Source: Mucilaginibacter sp. cycad4 (GTDB taxonomy: Bacteria > Bacteroidota > Bacteroidia > Sphingobacteriales > Sphingobacteriaceae). From it: a stretch of 64,000 bases of DNA. Made by a program: the position numbers and the translations under genes. Positions 26,473 through 34,953 of this stretch are shown here, piece by piece (the first letter of the stretch is position 1; each line of letters opens with the position of its first letter). The DNA is taken from contig NZ_CP139559.1 of assembly GCF_034263275.1 (NCBI RefSeq), positions 3,472,001-3,536,000 of the forward strand, written 5' to 3'. Below the pieces are notes generated by a model. It worked only from the letters and a program-made list of their open reading frames with translations, did no database searches and had not been told where the DNA came from.

Positions 26473-28152
26473 ATGAAGATCATCAAACTTATCCCCTGCC
26501 TTTTATTATTTGCTGGCAGCCGTATTCTTGCCCAAGAACGGGCCAATATCACCATAAGCCTACAGGATAAAGTTGGCGATATGTACCCCTTTTGGGCGTG
26601 GTTTGGCCACGATGAGCCTAACTATACCTACATGAAGGATGGTCGTAAACTCCTGTCGGAGTTGGCCGCCTTGAGCCCCGTACCGGTGCGCATGCGGGTT
26701 CATAACCTGCTTACCAGCGGCGATGGAACAGCGGCACTGAAATGGGGATCGACCAATGCTTATACTGAAGATCCAAACGGCAAACCTGTTTATAACTGGC
26801 ACCTGGTAGATAGTATATTTGATACTTACATTAAACTGGGCATGAAACCTTATGCCCAGATAGGTTTTATGCCCGAGGCCTTGTCAACCCATCCCAAGCC
26901 TTATCGTCATTACTGGAAACCTGGCGATAACTATGATGATGTTTACACCGGCTGGGCGTATCCACCCAAAGATTATAACAAATGGGAAGAACTTGTTTAT
27001 CAGTGGGTAAAGCATTGCGTACAGCGCTACGGCAAGGCCGAGGTTGAAAGCTGGTACTGGGAGGTTTGGAACGAGCCAAACATAGGCTACTGGAAAGGGA
27101 CGATGCAGGAGTTCTTTAAACTATACGATTACGCCGCACATGGCGTAAAACGGGCACTGCCAACAGCACACGTTGGCGGACCGGAAGTTGCAGGTGGCTC
27201 AAGCCCCGGCGGGATGAAGTTTTTGAACGCCTTTATTAAACATTGCATTGCTGACACCAATTATGCAACAGGCAAAATAGGCTCACCTGTTGATGTGATC
27301 TCTTTCCATGCTAAAGGGCAGCCTACGCTGGTCAATGGCCGGGTGCGCATGAATATGGCGCCGCAGATCCGTGATATCAGGGAAGGGTTTAAAATTGTAG
27401 CATCATACCCCGAAACTAAAAACACGCCAATAGTTATAGGCGAATCGGACCCGGAAGGTTGCGCAGCCTGCGGTATGGCTACCAATCCGTCAAATGCTTA
27501 TCGTAACGGCACTATGTACTCAAGCTATACAGCAGCTTCCATAGCCCGCGAATACCAACTGGCCGATTCCTTAGGTGTAAACTTTATGGGCTCGGTATCC
27601 TGGTCGTTTGAGTTTGAAAACCAGCCCTGGTTTTATGGTTTCCGCGATCTGGCTACCAATGGTGTTGATAAGCCGGTACTCAACGTTTTCCGGATGCTTG
27701 GGATGATGAAGGGTAAACGCCTGAAGGTAACCAGCGACCAAATGTATTCGCTTAAAACCGTAGCCGATTCAAGCATCAGGGGAAATAATACAGATATCGG
27801 TGCTTTGGCAGCCGCAGATAAAAAAGAAATGACCGTATTGCTGTGGAACTACCATGACAATGACCTGCATAATGCAGGAAAAACCGTAAAGATCAGGATA
27901 GAACATCTGCCACCAACCTTTGTAAAACTAACTCAATACCGCATTGATGATGAGCATAGCAACGCCTACGAAGTGTGGAAAAAGATGGGTTCACCGCAAA
28001 GTCCTACAGCTGCGCAAATTAAAGAGCTTGAAAAATCGGGGCAATTACAACAGTTTGGCAAACCGGTTACACTACCGGCTAAATCAGGGCTGTCTGGTGC
28101 CACTGTATTGTTACCAAGGCAGGGTGTGGCCCTTTTAAAGTTTAGCTGGTAA
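26473..28152 (+). CDS. Secreted GH39 family glycosidase (beta-xylosidase-like)
   Basis: A 559-residue exported enzyme (signal peptide to ILAQ). The clan GH-A (beta/alpha)8 barrel has the acid/base Glu201 in WEVWNEPNIGYW and the nucleophile Glu324 in TPIVIGESDPEG. The motif CAACGMATNPSNAYRNG after the nucleophile is Cys-rich. A C-terminal beta-sandwich (KEMTVLLWNYHDND...VKLTQYRID) completes the GH39 layout. Known GH39 activities are beta-xylosidase and alpha-L-iduronidase, with related arabinosidase activities; xylosidase-like is the best guess. It is monocistronic and about 9 kb from the GH43 locus. Confidence 0.88.
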   Translation: MKIIKLIPCLLLFAGSRILAQERANITISLQDKVGDMYPFWAWFGHDEPNYTYMKDGRKLLSELAALSPVPVRMRVHNLLTSGDGTAALKWGSTNAYTEDPNGKPVYNWHLVDSIFDTYIKLGMKPYAQIGFMPEALSTHPKPYRHYWKPGDNYDDVYTGWAYPPKDYNKWEELVYQWVKHCVQRYGKAEVESWYWEVWNEPNIGYWKGTMQEFFKLYDYAAHGVKRALPTAHVGGPEVAGGSSPGGMKFLNAFIKHCIADTNYATGKIGSPVDVISFHAKGQPTLVNGRVRMNMAPQIRDIREGFKIVASYPETKNTPIVIGESDPEGCAACGMATNPSNAYRNGTMYSSYTAASIAREYQLADSLGVNFMGSVSWSFEFENQPWFYGFRDLATNGVDKPVLNVFRMLGMMKGKRLKVTSDQMYSLKTVADSSIRGNNTDIGALAAADKKEMTVLLWNYHDNDLHNAGKTVKIRIEHLPPTFVKLTQYRIDDEHSNAYEVWKKMGSPQSPTAAQIKELEKSGQLQQFGKPVTLPAKSGLSGATVLLPRQGVALLKFSW

Positions 28153-28246
28153 GTTAAACTTATCAATTGCCCTGGCTGGCATAATTTTAATAGATAGTTA
28201 ACATCTGATCCTAAATCAGGATAGCATAATAACCGTTAACCCTGAA

Positions 28247-28287
28247 AACAAATAAAAACCCTCCTCCTGCAAAAACAGGAAGAGGGT
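28247..28287 (-). terminator. Terminator of the outer-membrane barrel gene
   Basis: On the minus strand, ACCCTCTTCCTG pairs with CAGGAGGAGGGT (one mismatch) around TTTTTG, followed by TTTTTATTTG. It is about 50 bp after the stop codon. Confidence 0.8.
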
Positions 28288-28339
28288 CAGCATAATCAAC
28301 GCAACAGGGTGAGTGGGTTGGTCAAAATTTCATAAAACC

Positions 28340-28876
28340 TTATAAAGCAAATCCGTAAGCTAAACGCAGGCCAACCATACCGAAATGGTCCTGGTTAGCG
28401 CCCGAAAAGTTTTCATAGCGTACACTTACATCCCAGGTTTTATTGGCCCAGCCTATACCAGGCGAAAGATCAAGCCTGTGCGGGCCCCAGCCTTCTTCCA
28501 GTTTTTCGTAAGCGATACCAGCTTCGCCGGCAACATATACACTTGGTACAAAAAACTCCTTGAAACCGAATTTAATAGGGATTTCACCATAGCTTTGATA
28601 GCGTTTGCCTGTAACCGGATTTTTTTTAGGAAAAAAATGATATCCGCCCATAGTATAAGTAAGCGCAAAACTATTGCTTATACCATATTGCAAACGGGCT
28701 GTACCACCTAATGTAAAAGTAGTGCCAATTTTTGCTACACCTGTAGGCAAGCCGGTTTCAATTCCTAAACCTAAACGGAACGCATTTGCAGGAGTAGTTT
28801 GCGCTTTTACCGTATTTGAAAAAAACAGTGTTCCTGTCACAAGGGCCGCTGCTGTTAACTTTGATAGTAATTTCAT
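28340..28876 (-). CDS. Small outer-membrane beta-barrel protein
   Basis: A 178-residue protein with a signal peptide (LVTGTLFFSNTVKAQ). Alternating amphipathic strands ending in Tyr/Phe follow (RLGLGIETGLPTG, ARLQYGISNSFALTYTMGGYHFF, GLRLAYGFAL). The last residues, AYGFAL, are a beta-barrel assembly-like terminus. About eight strands are expected. Function is unknown; such proteins are structural or minor porins. It is transcribed alone with its own terminator. Confidence 0.8.
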   Translation of the reverse strand: MKLLSKLTAAALVTGTLFFSNTVKAQTTPANAFRLGLGIETGLPTGVAKIGTTFTLGGTARLQYGISNSFALTYTMGGYHFFPKKNPVTGKRYQSYGEIPIKFGFKEFFVPSVYVAGEAGIAYEKLEEGWGPHRLDLSPGIGWANKTWDVSVRYENFSGANQDHFGMVGLRLAYGFAL

Positions 28877-28978
28877 GTTTGATATTTTGTGTACATAATG
28901 ATTACTACCATTTTAGCAAAGGCGTTGCCTCAGGTTGCAGATTTTTTTATAACGGCAAAGGGATCTACCTGCAAAACA

Positions 28979-29539
28979 CTACTCTTTTATATAATGCACC
29001 CCAACAACACCATCGGCAAAAGTTGTGCTTTTTTCCAGTTTGAGCTTTATTTCCGTATTTGGAAACAGCGGAACACCGGCGCCGAGCACAATTGGGTTTA
29101 TAAACAGCCAAAATTCATCAACCAAACCTTCCTGCATCAAATAACGCGCAAGGCCGGGGCTGCCAAACATGATAATCTCGCCGCCTTCCTGTTTTTTGAG
29201 GTCTGAAATCTGCGACTTTACGTCATCACTGATAAATTTAATCTTATCGGTATTTTGCTTGGCAGCAGTTTCAGACACCACATACTTAAGTGTATTATTA
29301 TACCATGTAGCGTGTTCAATAGTATGCTTTGAGGGGTTTGGCCCATCGGCCGCTGTTGGCCAGTAGGCATCCATCATTTCAAAGGTTTTACGGCCATATA
29401 GGGCAATATCAGCTACCTGTGTGCGGGCGTTGGCATACTCAAATAGCTCACTGCTCACTTTGATCCAGTCCATAGCGCCATCAGCGCGGGCAACCATACC
29501 ATCAAGCGAAATGTGCATAAACAATACTAAGTTTCTCAT
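28979..29539 (-). CDS. Dihydrofolate reductase-like (RibD C-terminal domain) protein
   Basis: A 186-residue protein of the RibD_C/DHFR-like superfamily. It starts LVLFMHISLDGMVARADGAMDWI, has the NADPH-region ALYGRKTFEMMDAYWP and the later block GGEIIMFGSPGLARYLMQEGLVDEFWLFINPIVLGAG, all typical of the bacterial 'dihydrofolate reductase family protein' group. It is probably an NADPH-dependent reductase; true folate reduction is not established for this group. It is transcribed alone, with an ATG start. Confidence 0.9.
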   Translation of the reverse strand: MRNLVLFMHISLDGMVARADGAMDWIKVSSELFEYANARTQVADIALYGRKTFEMMDAYWPTAADGPNPSKHTIEHATWYNNTLKYVVSETAAKQNTDKIKFISDDVKSQISDLKKQEGGEIIMFGSPGLARYLMQEGLVDEFWLFINPIVLGAGVPLFPNTEIKLKLEKSTTFADGVVGVHYIKE

Positions 29540-29635
29540 AATATCAGTGGTTATATTTTATATATCAAAATTAAACCGGTATCCCATTGTATGCAGGGGG
29601 CTAAAGCGACTTTTAAAGGGTGTAAATATGACTAT

Positions 29636-29667
29636 AGTAAAAAGGCCATGCTCCCGCACGGCCTTCT
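29636..29667 (-). terminator. Terminator of the alcohol dehydrogenase gene
   Basis: On the minus strand, AAGGCCGTGC, a short loop and GCATGGCCTT form a hairpin followed by TTTACT, 22 bp after the stop codon. Confidence 0.75.
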
Positions 29668-29687
29668 CTTACCAATGATAAATTACA

Positions 29688-30731
29688 TTACAAAGTAGCC
29701 ATATCAATTACAAACCTGTAACGCACATCGCCTTTTTCCATACGGTCATAAGCGGTTTGAATATCCTTGATATCAATCATTTCAATATCCGAAACAATGT
29801 TGTTTTCGGCACAGAAATCAAGCATCTCCTGGGTTTCTTTAATGCCGCCAATTCCTGAACCAGCTAAGCTTTTACGGCCACCCAATAAGCTGAAGGCAGC
29901 AATCTGTGCTGGCTTAGGCGGTACGCCTACGCAAATATGAACGCCATCGGTACGTAATAATGACAGGTACATGTTAAAGTCATGCTCGGCCGATACGGTA
30001 TCCAAAATAAAATCGAATGAATTTTTAGCTGCTTCAACCTGTTTTGGATCGGTAGTTACCACAAAATGGTGAGCACCTAATTTTTTAGCGTCTTCTTCTT
30101 TCTTAGGCGATGTACTTAATACGGTAACATCGGCACCAAAGGCAACACCAAATTTAACCGCCATGTGGCCTAAGCCACCCAAGCCAAGCACAGCCAGCTT
30201 ATGGCCTTTGCCTACTTTCCAGTGCCTTAACGGCGAGTAAGTGGTGATACCGGCGCATAACAGCGGGGCAACAGCGGCAAGATCAACACCTTCTTTTAAG
30301 TGCAGCACAAAATCCTCATTAACAACAATGGTGTTTGAGTAACCACCGTAAGTAGGTGTTTTATGATCCTGCTCAAGACCGTTATAAGTTTGTGAATTGC
30401 CATTGAGGCAATATTGTTCCAAATCGCGTTTACAGTTTTCGCATACACGGCATGAGTCAACCAAACAGCCGGTAGCGGCAAGGTCGCCAACTTTAAAACC
30501 TTTTACATGCTCGCCAACTTTAACTACGCGGCCAACAATTTCGTGTCCGGGTACCATTGGAAAAATGCCGGGGAACCAGTCATTTTTGATCTGGTGCAAG
30601 TCGGAGTGGCAAACGCCGCAGTACAAAATATCAAACTGCACGTCGTGGGCACCAACTTCGCGCCTCTCAAAAGTCCAGGGAGCAAGCGGTGTGGTTTCAC
30701 TTTGCGCAGCATACGCTTTTGTTTCAATCAT
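29688..30731 (-). CDS. Zinc-dependent NAD(P) alcohol dehydrogenase (YahK/CAD type)
   Basis: A 347-residue medium-chain dehydrogenase reducing aldehydes with NADPH. Catalytic zinc ligands are Cys41 (CGVCHSDLH), His63 in the GHE motif and the Cys of PLLCAGITTYSPL. The structural zinc Cys set is 94, 97, 100 and 108 (SCRVCENCKRDLEQYC). The Rossmann glycine motif is GLGGLGHMAVKFG. I start at the ATG at 30731, because the in-frame TTG at 30794 lies inside a -7 box. It is transcribed alone. Confidence 0.94.
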   Translation of the reverse strand: MIETKAYAAQSETTPLAPWTFERREVGAHDVQFDILYCGVCHSDLHQIKNDWFPGIFPMVPGHEIVGRVVKVGEHVKGFKVGDLAATGCLVDSCRVCENCKRDLEQYCLNGNSQTYNGLEQDHKTPTYGGYSNTIVVNEDFVLHLKEGVDLAAVAPLLCAGITTYSPLRHWKVGKGHKLAVLGLGGLGHMAVKFGVAFGADVTVLSTSPKKEEDAKKLGAHHFVVTTDPKQVEAAKNSFDFILDTVSAEHDFNMYLSLLRTDGVHICVGVPPKPAQIAAFSLLGGRKSLAGSGIGGIKETQEMLDFCAENNIVSDIEMIDIKDIQTAYDRMEKGDVRYRFVIDMATL

Positions 30732-30791
30732 AGTAGTAAATGTTAAGTAGTGTGAATGATGATTTATTGAATTTGGAGAGGATCTCCATAA

Positions 30792-30799
30792 CAAATGTA
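30792..30799 (-). promoter_or_regulatory. -7 box of the alcohol dehydrogenase gene
   Basis: Minus-strand TACATTTG matches TAnnTTTG and gives a leader of about 55 nt to the ATG at 30731. A -33 box at proper distance is not clear. Confidence 0.45.
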
Positions 30800-30920
30800 C
30801 AATGATATTTCACAAATATTACCCCGCCGTGGCGTTGAAATAAAAAAACTGACACTTGAATGGATATTATTAACCACAGATAAAAGCAATCGTTTAATTT
30901 AGCATATAGATTAACATTGC

Positions 30921-31712
30921 ATGAAAATAGCCATTGCCACTCCCCCTTTCCCAAAATCAATTAATGATGGTTTACAACAAGCTGAAAAACTGATTGAGGA
31001 TGCAGCATCGCAACAGGCAGAGGTTATCTGCTTCCCTGAATCATACATACCGGGATATCCGGGTATGATAGCTGATCCCGAACCAACATCACCGGTAATA
31101 TTGCAATCGGCATTGGATGAAGTGTGCAGGATGGCAGCTAAAAATAATATAGCAGTAATTATGCCCATGGATTGGTACAGCGAAGGCGGGCTTTTAAACG
31201 TCGCACATATAATATCCAAAACCGGCGATATACTTGGCTATCAAACCAAAAACCAGTTAGATCCCTCGGAAGATGCGATTTGGGTTCCGGGCAGCCAACG
31301 TAGTATTTTTGAAATAAATGGATTAAAACTTGGCGTTACCATTTGTCACGAAGGGTTCCGTTATCCCGAATCTGTGCGATGGGCGGCACGTGCTGGCGCA
31401 CATATTGTTTTCCACCCGCATTTTTCGGGCAGTAATACTGATGGTGTATTGCTTACCGAATGGGGCAGTATGGCAAACCCTTATTATGAAAAGGCTATGA
31501 TGATGCGCGCTTTGGAAAATACCATCTATTTTGCCAGTTCAAACTACGGTTCGCTTTACCCCGAATCGGCAAGCTCAGTTATAGCACCGGATGGCACTTG
31601 TTTAGCTTACCAGGCCTATGGAACAACAGGCGTAATTGTAGTTGATATTGATACAGAAAAGGCTACCGGCTACTTAGCCAAAAGGTTTAAGCCGAAGTTA
31701 TATAACTATTAA
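30921..31712 (+). CDS. Carbon-nitrogen hydrolase (nitrilase superfamily)
   Basis: A 263-residue amidase or nitrilase-type enzyme. The catalytic triad is Glu40 (CFPESYIPGYPG), Lys110 (LGYQTKNQLD) and Cys142 (VTICHEGFRYPE). The PGYPG after the Glu resembles true nitrilases and arylaliphatic amidases, but the substrate is unknown. Length fits single-domain members. It is divergent from the alcohol dehydrogenase and about 110 bp upstream of an SDR gene. Confidence 0.92.
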   Translation: MKIAIATPPFPKSINDGLQQAEKLIEDAASQQAEVICFPESYIPGYPGMIADPEPTSPVILQSALDEVCRMAAKNNIAVIMPMDWYSEGGLLNVAHIISKTGDILGYQTKNQLDPSEDAIWVPGSQRSIFEINGLKLGVTICHEGFRYPESVRWAARAGAHIVFHPHFSGSNTDGVLLTEWGSMANPYYEKAMMMRALENTIYFASSNYGSLYPESASSVIAPDGTCLAYQAYGTTGVIVVDIDTEKATGYLAKRFKPKLYNY

Positions 31713-31794
31713 AATCAACCAGCTTATCAATCCATTATTTGAATTTTGCAAATAATGGATTGATTTGTTGAAACACCTGCCCTCCTATCCGTTT

Positions 31795-31802
31795 TACTTT
31801 TG
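31795..31802 (+). promoter_or_regulatory. -7 box of the SDR gene
   Basis: TACTTTTG matches TAnnTTTG and lies 19 bp before the ATG at 31822. It argues against the in-frame TTG at 31765. Confidence 0.5.
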
Positions 31803-31821
31803 TACTATAAATAACAAGAAA

Positions 31822-32586
31822 ATGGAAAACAAAAATAAGATTGCTATAGTAACCGGCGGCAGCCGCGGATTAGGCAAGGATATGGCCTTAAGGCTTGCTG
31901 AAAAAGGCATCGACGTTATCTTAACTTATAACACCAATGCCGATGAAGCAGCGAAAGTTGTTAATTTAATTGAACAAAGCGGCGCAAAGGCTGCAGCGTT
32001 ACAACTAAATACAGGAGTAATTAAAAGCTTTGATGCCTTTGCAGAAAAGCTCCGCCGGGTATTAACTGATAAATTTAAAACCAACCATATTGATTTCCTG
32101 ATCAATAATGCCGGGCAAGGTGGCTACAGCGCTATCCCCGATGTTACCGAAGAGTTTTTTGACGACCTATTGAATGTTCACTTTAAAGGCATATACTTTT
32201 TAACTCAAAAGTTGCTCCCGTTGATAAACGATGGCGGCGGTATTGTGAATGTTTCGTCCGGGTTGACACGTGTATCGGTACCCGGCTCTTCCGCTTACGC
32301 TTCAATGAAGGGCGCTGTGGAGACTTTCACCCGTTACCTGGCTAAAGAGCTTGGAGGCAGGGGCATCCGGGCTAATGTGGTTGCCCCCGGAGCTATTATG
32401 ACTGATTTTGGCGATGGCCATTTGCGTAACAGCGAGGAGCTGCAAAAAATGGTGAGCAGCGTAACAGCCTTGGGCAGGCCCGGTGTTCCGGAAGATATCG
32501 GCGGCGTTGTTGCCTTTCTGTGTACAGAGGATGCACGTTGGGTAAACGCTCAACGCATTGAGGCTTCGGGCGGGATGTTTGTTTAA
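31822..32586 (+). CDS. Short-chain dehydrogenase/reductase
   Basis: A 254-residue classical SDR. Cofactor motif TGGSRGLG at 11-18, NNAG at 95-98, and the catalytic Ser146, Tyr159 and Lys163 (SSG...YASMK). The C-terminal APGAIMTDFGDGHL and SGGMFV complete the family pattern. Arg15 in the glycine motif suggests NADP preference. The substrate is unknown. The start at 31822 gives the normal SDR N-terminus (KIAIVTGG). Confidence 0.94.
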   Translation: MENKNKIAIVTGGSRGLGKDMALRLAEKGIDVILTYNTNADEAAKVVNLIEQSGAKAAALQLNTGVIKSFDAFAEKLRRVLTDKFKTNHIDFLINNAGQGGYSAIPDVTEEFFDDLLNVHFKGIYFLTQKLLPLINDGGGIVNVSSGLTRVSVPGSSAYASMKGAVETFTRYLAKELGGRGIRANVVAPGAIMTDFGDGHLRNSEELQKMVSSVTALGRPGVPEDIGGVVAFLCTEDARWVNAQRIEASGGMFV

Positions 32587-32606
32587 GTAACAAAATTTGA
32601 TTGGTC

Positions 32607-32641
32607 GGGTGTCTCGTTGGGTTAATGAGACACCCTTTTTA
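32607..32641 (+). terminator. Terminator of the SDR gene
   Basis: GGGTGTCTC (32607-32615) pairs perfectly with GAGACACCC (32627-32635), followed by six T. It lies 20 bp after the stop codon. Confidence 0.9.
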
Positions 32642-32699
32642 TTATGGGACTAACCCTGTGCTACCGAAGACTCAATTATACATCTCCACAAACAGGAAT

Positions 32700-33401
32700 T
32701 TATTTTAATATTTCCAATATTACAATCACCGCGTTATTACTCAGCGCTTCCAGATCGGCTTCTTTCAACTGCCACAGCGCCAATCCGTCACGCTCATGCA
32801 TCAGGCGGCCCTGCAGCTCAAAAGCCCCTGTAAGCACAAATGCGTAAAACAACGATTTATTGTTTTGAAGTTGATAAAGGGCGTCTACCCTCCCGCCAAA
32901 TACTCCGATATGCAATCGAAACGGATGCATTCCGCTGGTGGGGATCAGGTCAATCAGTTCATTTTGCCTGTTGGCAATATCAAATTTAAAAACCGTATCG
33001 CGCGGCAGATTTATAACCTCATCATCCTTTAACTGTAAATAAATGTAATTGATCCAATCGCTTTTATAAAGATTGGTTAATTCAAGCCGCTCACCGGCAG
33101 TTGCATACCCCGCAAACACCTCTCCAACATCAATCAAACGGATATCTCCATTTGCCCTTTTTAATAATACTTCGCCGGTCACCGGCATTAAAACAAACCA
33201 GCCGGGGTTTTCGACAGCAATATCAATTGAACTACCACCCGCCAGCATTTCATCATTCCATACCTCCAGCCTGCCAAAGGGTTTACGATGCTCATTAAAG
33301 TAGTTACCATAGTTAAAACTGCTGTAACGCCTCAGGGTTGGGGTCTTCGTGAAACCTCTTTGGTCGGCTAAGTGTATTTGTCCCGGTGAAATCTTTTCCA
33401 T
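32700..33401 (-). CDS. Pirin-like bicupin protein
   Basis: A 233-residue bicupin. The N-terminal half has the pirin-type start (RRYSSFNYGNYFNEHRKPFGRLEVWNDEMLAGGSSIDI) and the C-terminal half a second cupin (FGGRVDALYQLQNNKSLFYAFVLTGAFELQGRLMHERDGLALW). The iron-ligand HxH...ExH set of classical pirins is largely missing, as in the HutD/YhaK-like branch, so quercetinase activity is doubtful. It begins 1 bp after the stop of the gene at 33403-33924, so the two are co-translated. Confidence 0.7.
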   Translation of the reverse strand: MEKISPGQIHLADQRGFTKTPTLRRYSSFNYGNYFNEHRKPFGRLEVWNDEMLAGGSSIDIAVENPGWFVLMPVTGEVLLKRANGDIRLIDVGEVFAGYATAGERLELTNLYKSDWINYIYLQLKDDEVINLPRDTVFKFDIANRQNELIDLIPTSGMHPFRLHIGVFGGRVDALYQLQNNKSLFYAFVLTGAFELQGRLMHERDGLALWQLKEADLEALSNNAVIVILEILK

Positions 33402-33402
33402 T

Positions 33403-33924
33403 TTAATTGTGATATTGTAATGAACTGATGTTTACGTAAGGCTGTAACTGCATAAGATTGGTGGATATACTGTTATTTTCGGGAGGTAATTGATTTTCGG
33501 GAGTATGATCAGATATCAGCAGATAGCTATCAATAGTATCATGCCAGATCAGCGGTTCGGAATAGAAATTAACCGCAACCTGGTGTTTGTCTTTATCATT
33601 AATATCCGAATTGATGATCTCCAATTGGAATTTACTGAATGTAAGGAACCGCCTGCCAACATTATTTAAAATATCGGGCATAATACTGCCAAGTTGCTGA
33701 ATATAACCTGTAACCGATGGTGTAACCATGCCGGTTATACGTTGGGCATTGGGCACATTCCTCATCAATTCGGCATAGGAAGTATAGGCCGTTCCCCGGC
33801 TAAAATTCTGGGCCTGCATTTTAAATTCCAGGTAAGTGCTTTCAAAAACCAGCTTATCCCATTGCTTAACCGACCGGATATCGATGATTTTACGGTAACA
33901 CAAAATGATTACACGTTTTTGCAT
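33403..33924 (-). CDS. Hypothetical protein, translationally adjacent to a pirin-like gene
   Basis: A 173-residue soluble protein I do not recognise. It starts MQKRVIILCYRKIIDIRS and has a central stretch SVTGYIQQLGSIMPDILNNVGRRFLTFSKFQLEI. The C-terminus is Gln/Asn-rich (ENQLPPENNSISTNLMQLQ). There is no signal peptide or membrane segment. The start is the ATG at 33924; a TTG upstream adds 10 residues. The stop is 1 bp from the start of the pirin-like gene, which suggests a shared role. Confidence 0.6.
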   Translation of the reverse strand: MQKRVIILCYRKIIDIRSVKQWDKLVFESTYLEFKMQAQNFSRGTAYTSYAELMRNVPNAQRITGMVTPSVTGYIQQLGSIMPDILNNVGRRFLTFSKFQLEIINSDINDKDKHQVAVNFYSEPLIWHDTIDSYLLISDHTPENQLPPENNSISTNLMQLQPYVNISSLQYHN

Positions 33925-33990
33925 GTTATGATTCCAAAAACAAAACGCCAGCAACAGCCGGCGCTCTGTTACAAAACAAAAATGAAAATT

Positions 33991-34731
33991 TTAAGCAGGT
34001 ACACTTAAACTGATAGCTAATACAAAACCGGCAGTGGTGCTACCGGTAACAGTAGCAGTTTCAAGCGTATACCCATCGCTAAACACATTATCACTGGCGT
34101 TGTAAGTGTAACCGCTCATGCCTTTGGCATAACCGCTAACAGCTAACAGCGCCGAGCCTGTACCTTCCGGAAAAGCAATCTGTGTTACTTTCAATGATGT
34201 ACCTGATGAGTTATACGTATGTACGTGAATATGCGTTGCCCTGCCTGTATACCATCCCGGAAATATGGAAGTAAAGGTTACCAGGCCGTTTGAATCGGTA
34301 GTTTGCCTGCCGCGTAAAAAGTGTACAGAGGTATAGTTTGTTGATTGCGTACCGCTGCCGCCATATTCAGAATAATTACCCTCGGCATCGCAATGCCAGA
34401 TATCAACCAATGCCCCGGAAAGCGCGCTGCAGCTATTATTACTATTATTGATTGTAATTTTTATGGTAAGCTTATACCCGGTACGGCCATCGGTAATATC
34501 GCTCCTTACATATGAAGCAGGCGAATGTGTTGGATATGGGCCTTCCGTTTCGGTAGGCGCAACACTACAGCTGCCTGAGTCAGTTGAACCCGAAGTACTG
34601 CCGGAAGATGAACTCTCTGAAGTAGTTGTAGTAGTTGTGGCGGTATCCGCATCTTTTTTGCAGGCTTCAACCAACACTGACGATGACACTGCGCCGATTA
34701 CCAGGCTTTTTAAAAAGTTCTTTCTTTCCAT
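33991..34731 (-). CDS. Intradiol ring-cleavage dioxygenase-like lipoprotein
   Basis: A 246-residue exported protein. The N-terminus MERKNFLKSLVIGAVSSSVLVEACKKD looks like a lipoprotein signal, followed by a Thr/Ser-rich linker (~30-55). The rest is an intradiol dioxygenase beta-sandwich: TEGPYP, VDIWHCDAEGNYSEY, FPGWYTGRATHIHVH. The four non-haem iron ligands of the family (Tyr in GNYSEY, Tyr in GWY, two His in THIHVH) all appear present. Cytosolic relatives cleave catechols; the role of surface lipoprotein versions is unclear. The ATG at 34731 is preferred over a TTG at 34773. Confidence 0.87.
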   Translation of the reverse strand: MERKNFLKSLVIGAVSSSVLVEACKKDADTATTTTTTSESSSSGSTSGSTDSGSCSVAPTETEGPYPTHSPASYVRSDITDGRTGYKLTIKITINNSNNSCSALSGALVDIWHCDAEGNYSEYGGSGTQSTNYTSVHFLRGRQTTDSNGLVTFTSIFPGWYTGRATHIHVHTYNSSGTSLKVTQIAFPEGTGSALLAVSGYAKGMSGYTYNASDNVFSDGYTLETATVTGSTTAGFVLAISLSVPA

Positions 34732-34917
34732 TGTATGTTCTCCTTTTAAGTTTAATCTAATCTGTTGATTCAAAAGTAAAAGCGATGCTGTTGGTATTAA
34801 AACATGTGTCGGTTATCTGCCTTTTTTGTGTCGATAAACGGCAAATTATTGGTGTGCGGGAAGATAAGATTGTATAAACATACAGTTGCATGACAACTTT
34901 AAACCGTCAAATTTCTC

Positions 34918-34925
34918 TATCTTTG
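34918..34925 (+). promoter_or_regulatory. -7 box of fabH
   Basis: TATCTTTG matches TAnnTTTG exactly, with a ~25-nt leader before the ATG at 34954. Confidence 0.5.
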
Positions 34926-34953
34926 CATGTTTTTTTGAGAGTAGATAATATTT

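Noticed and set aside
30731..30794. An N-terminal extension of the alcohol dehydrogenase from a TTG
   Set aside because: The TTG lies in the -7 box TACATTTG, and the family begins at the ATG at 30731.
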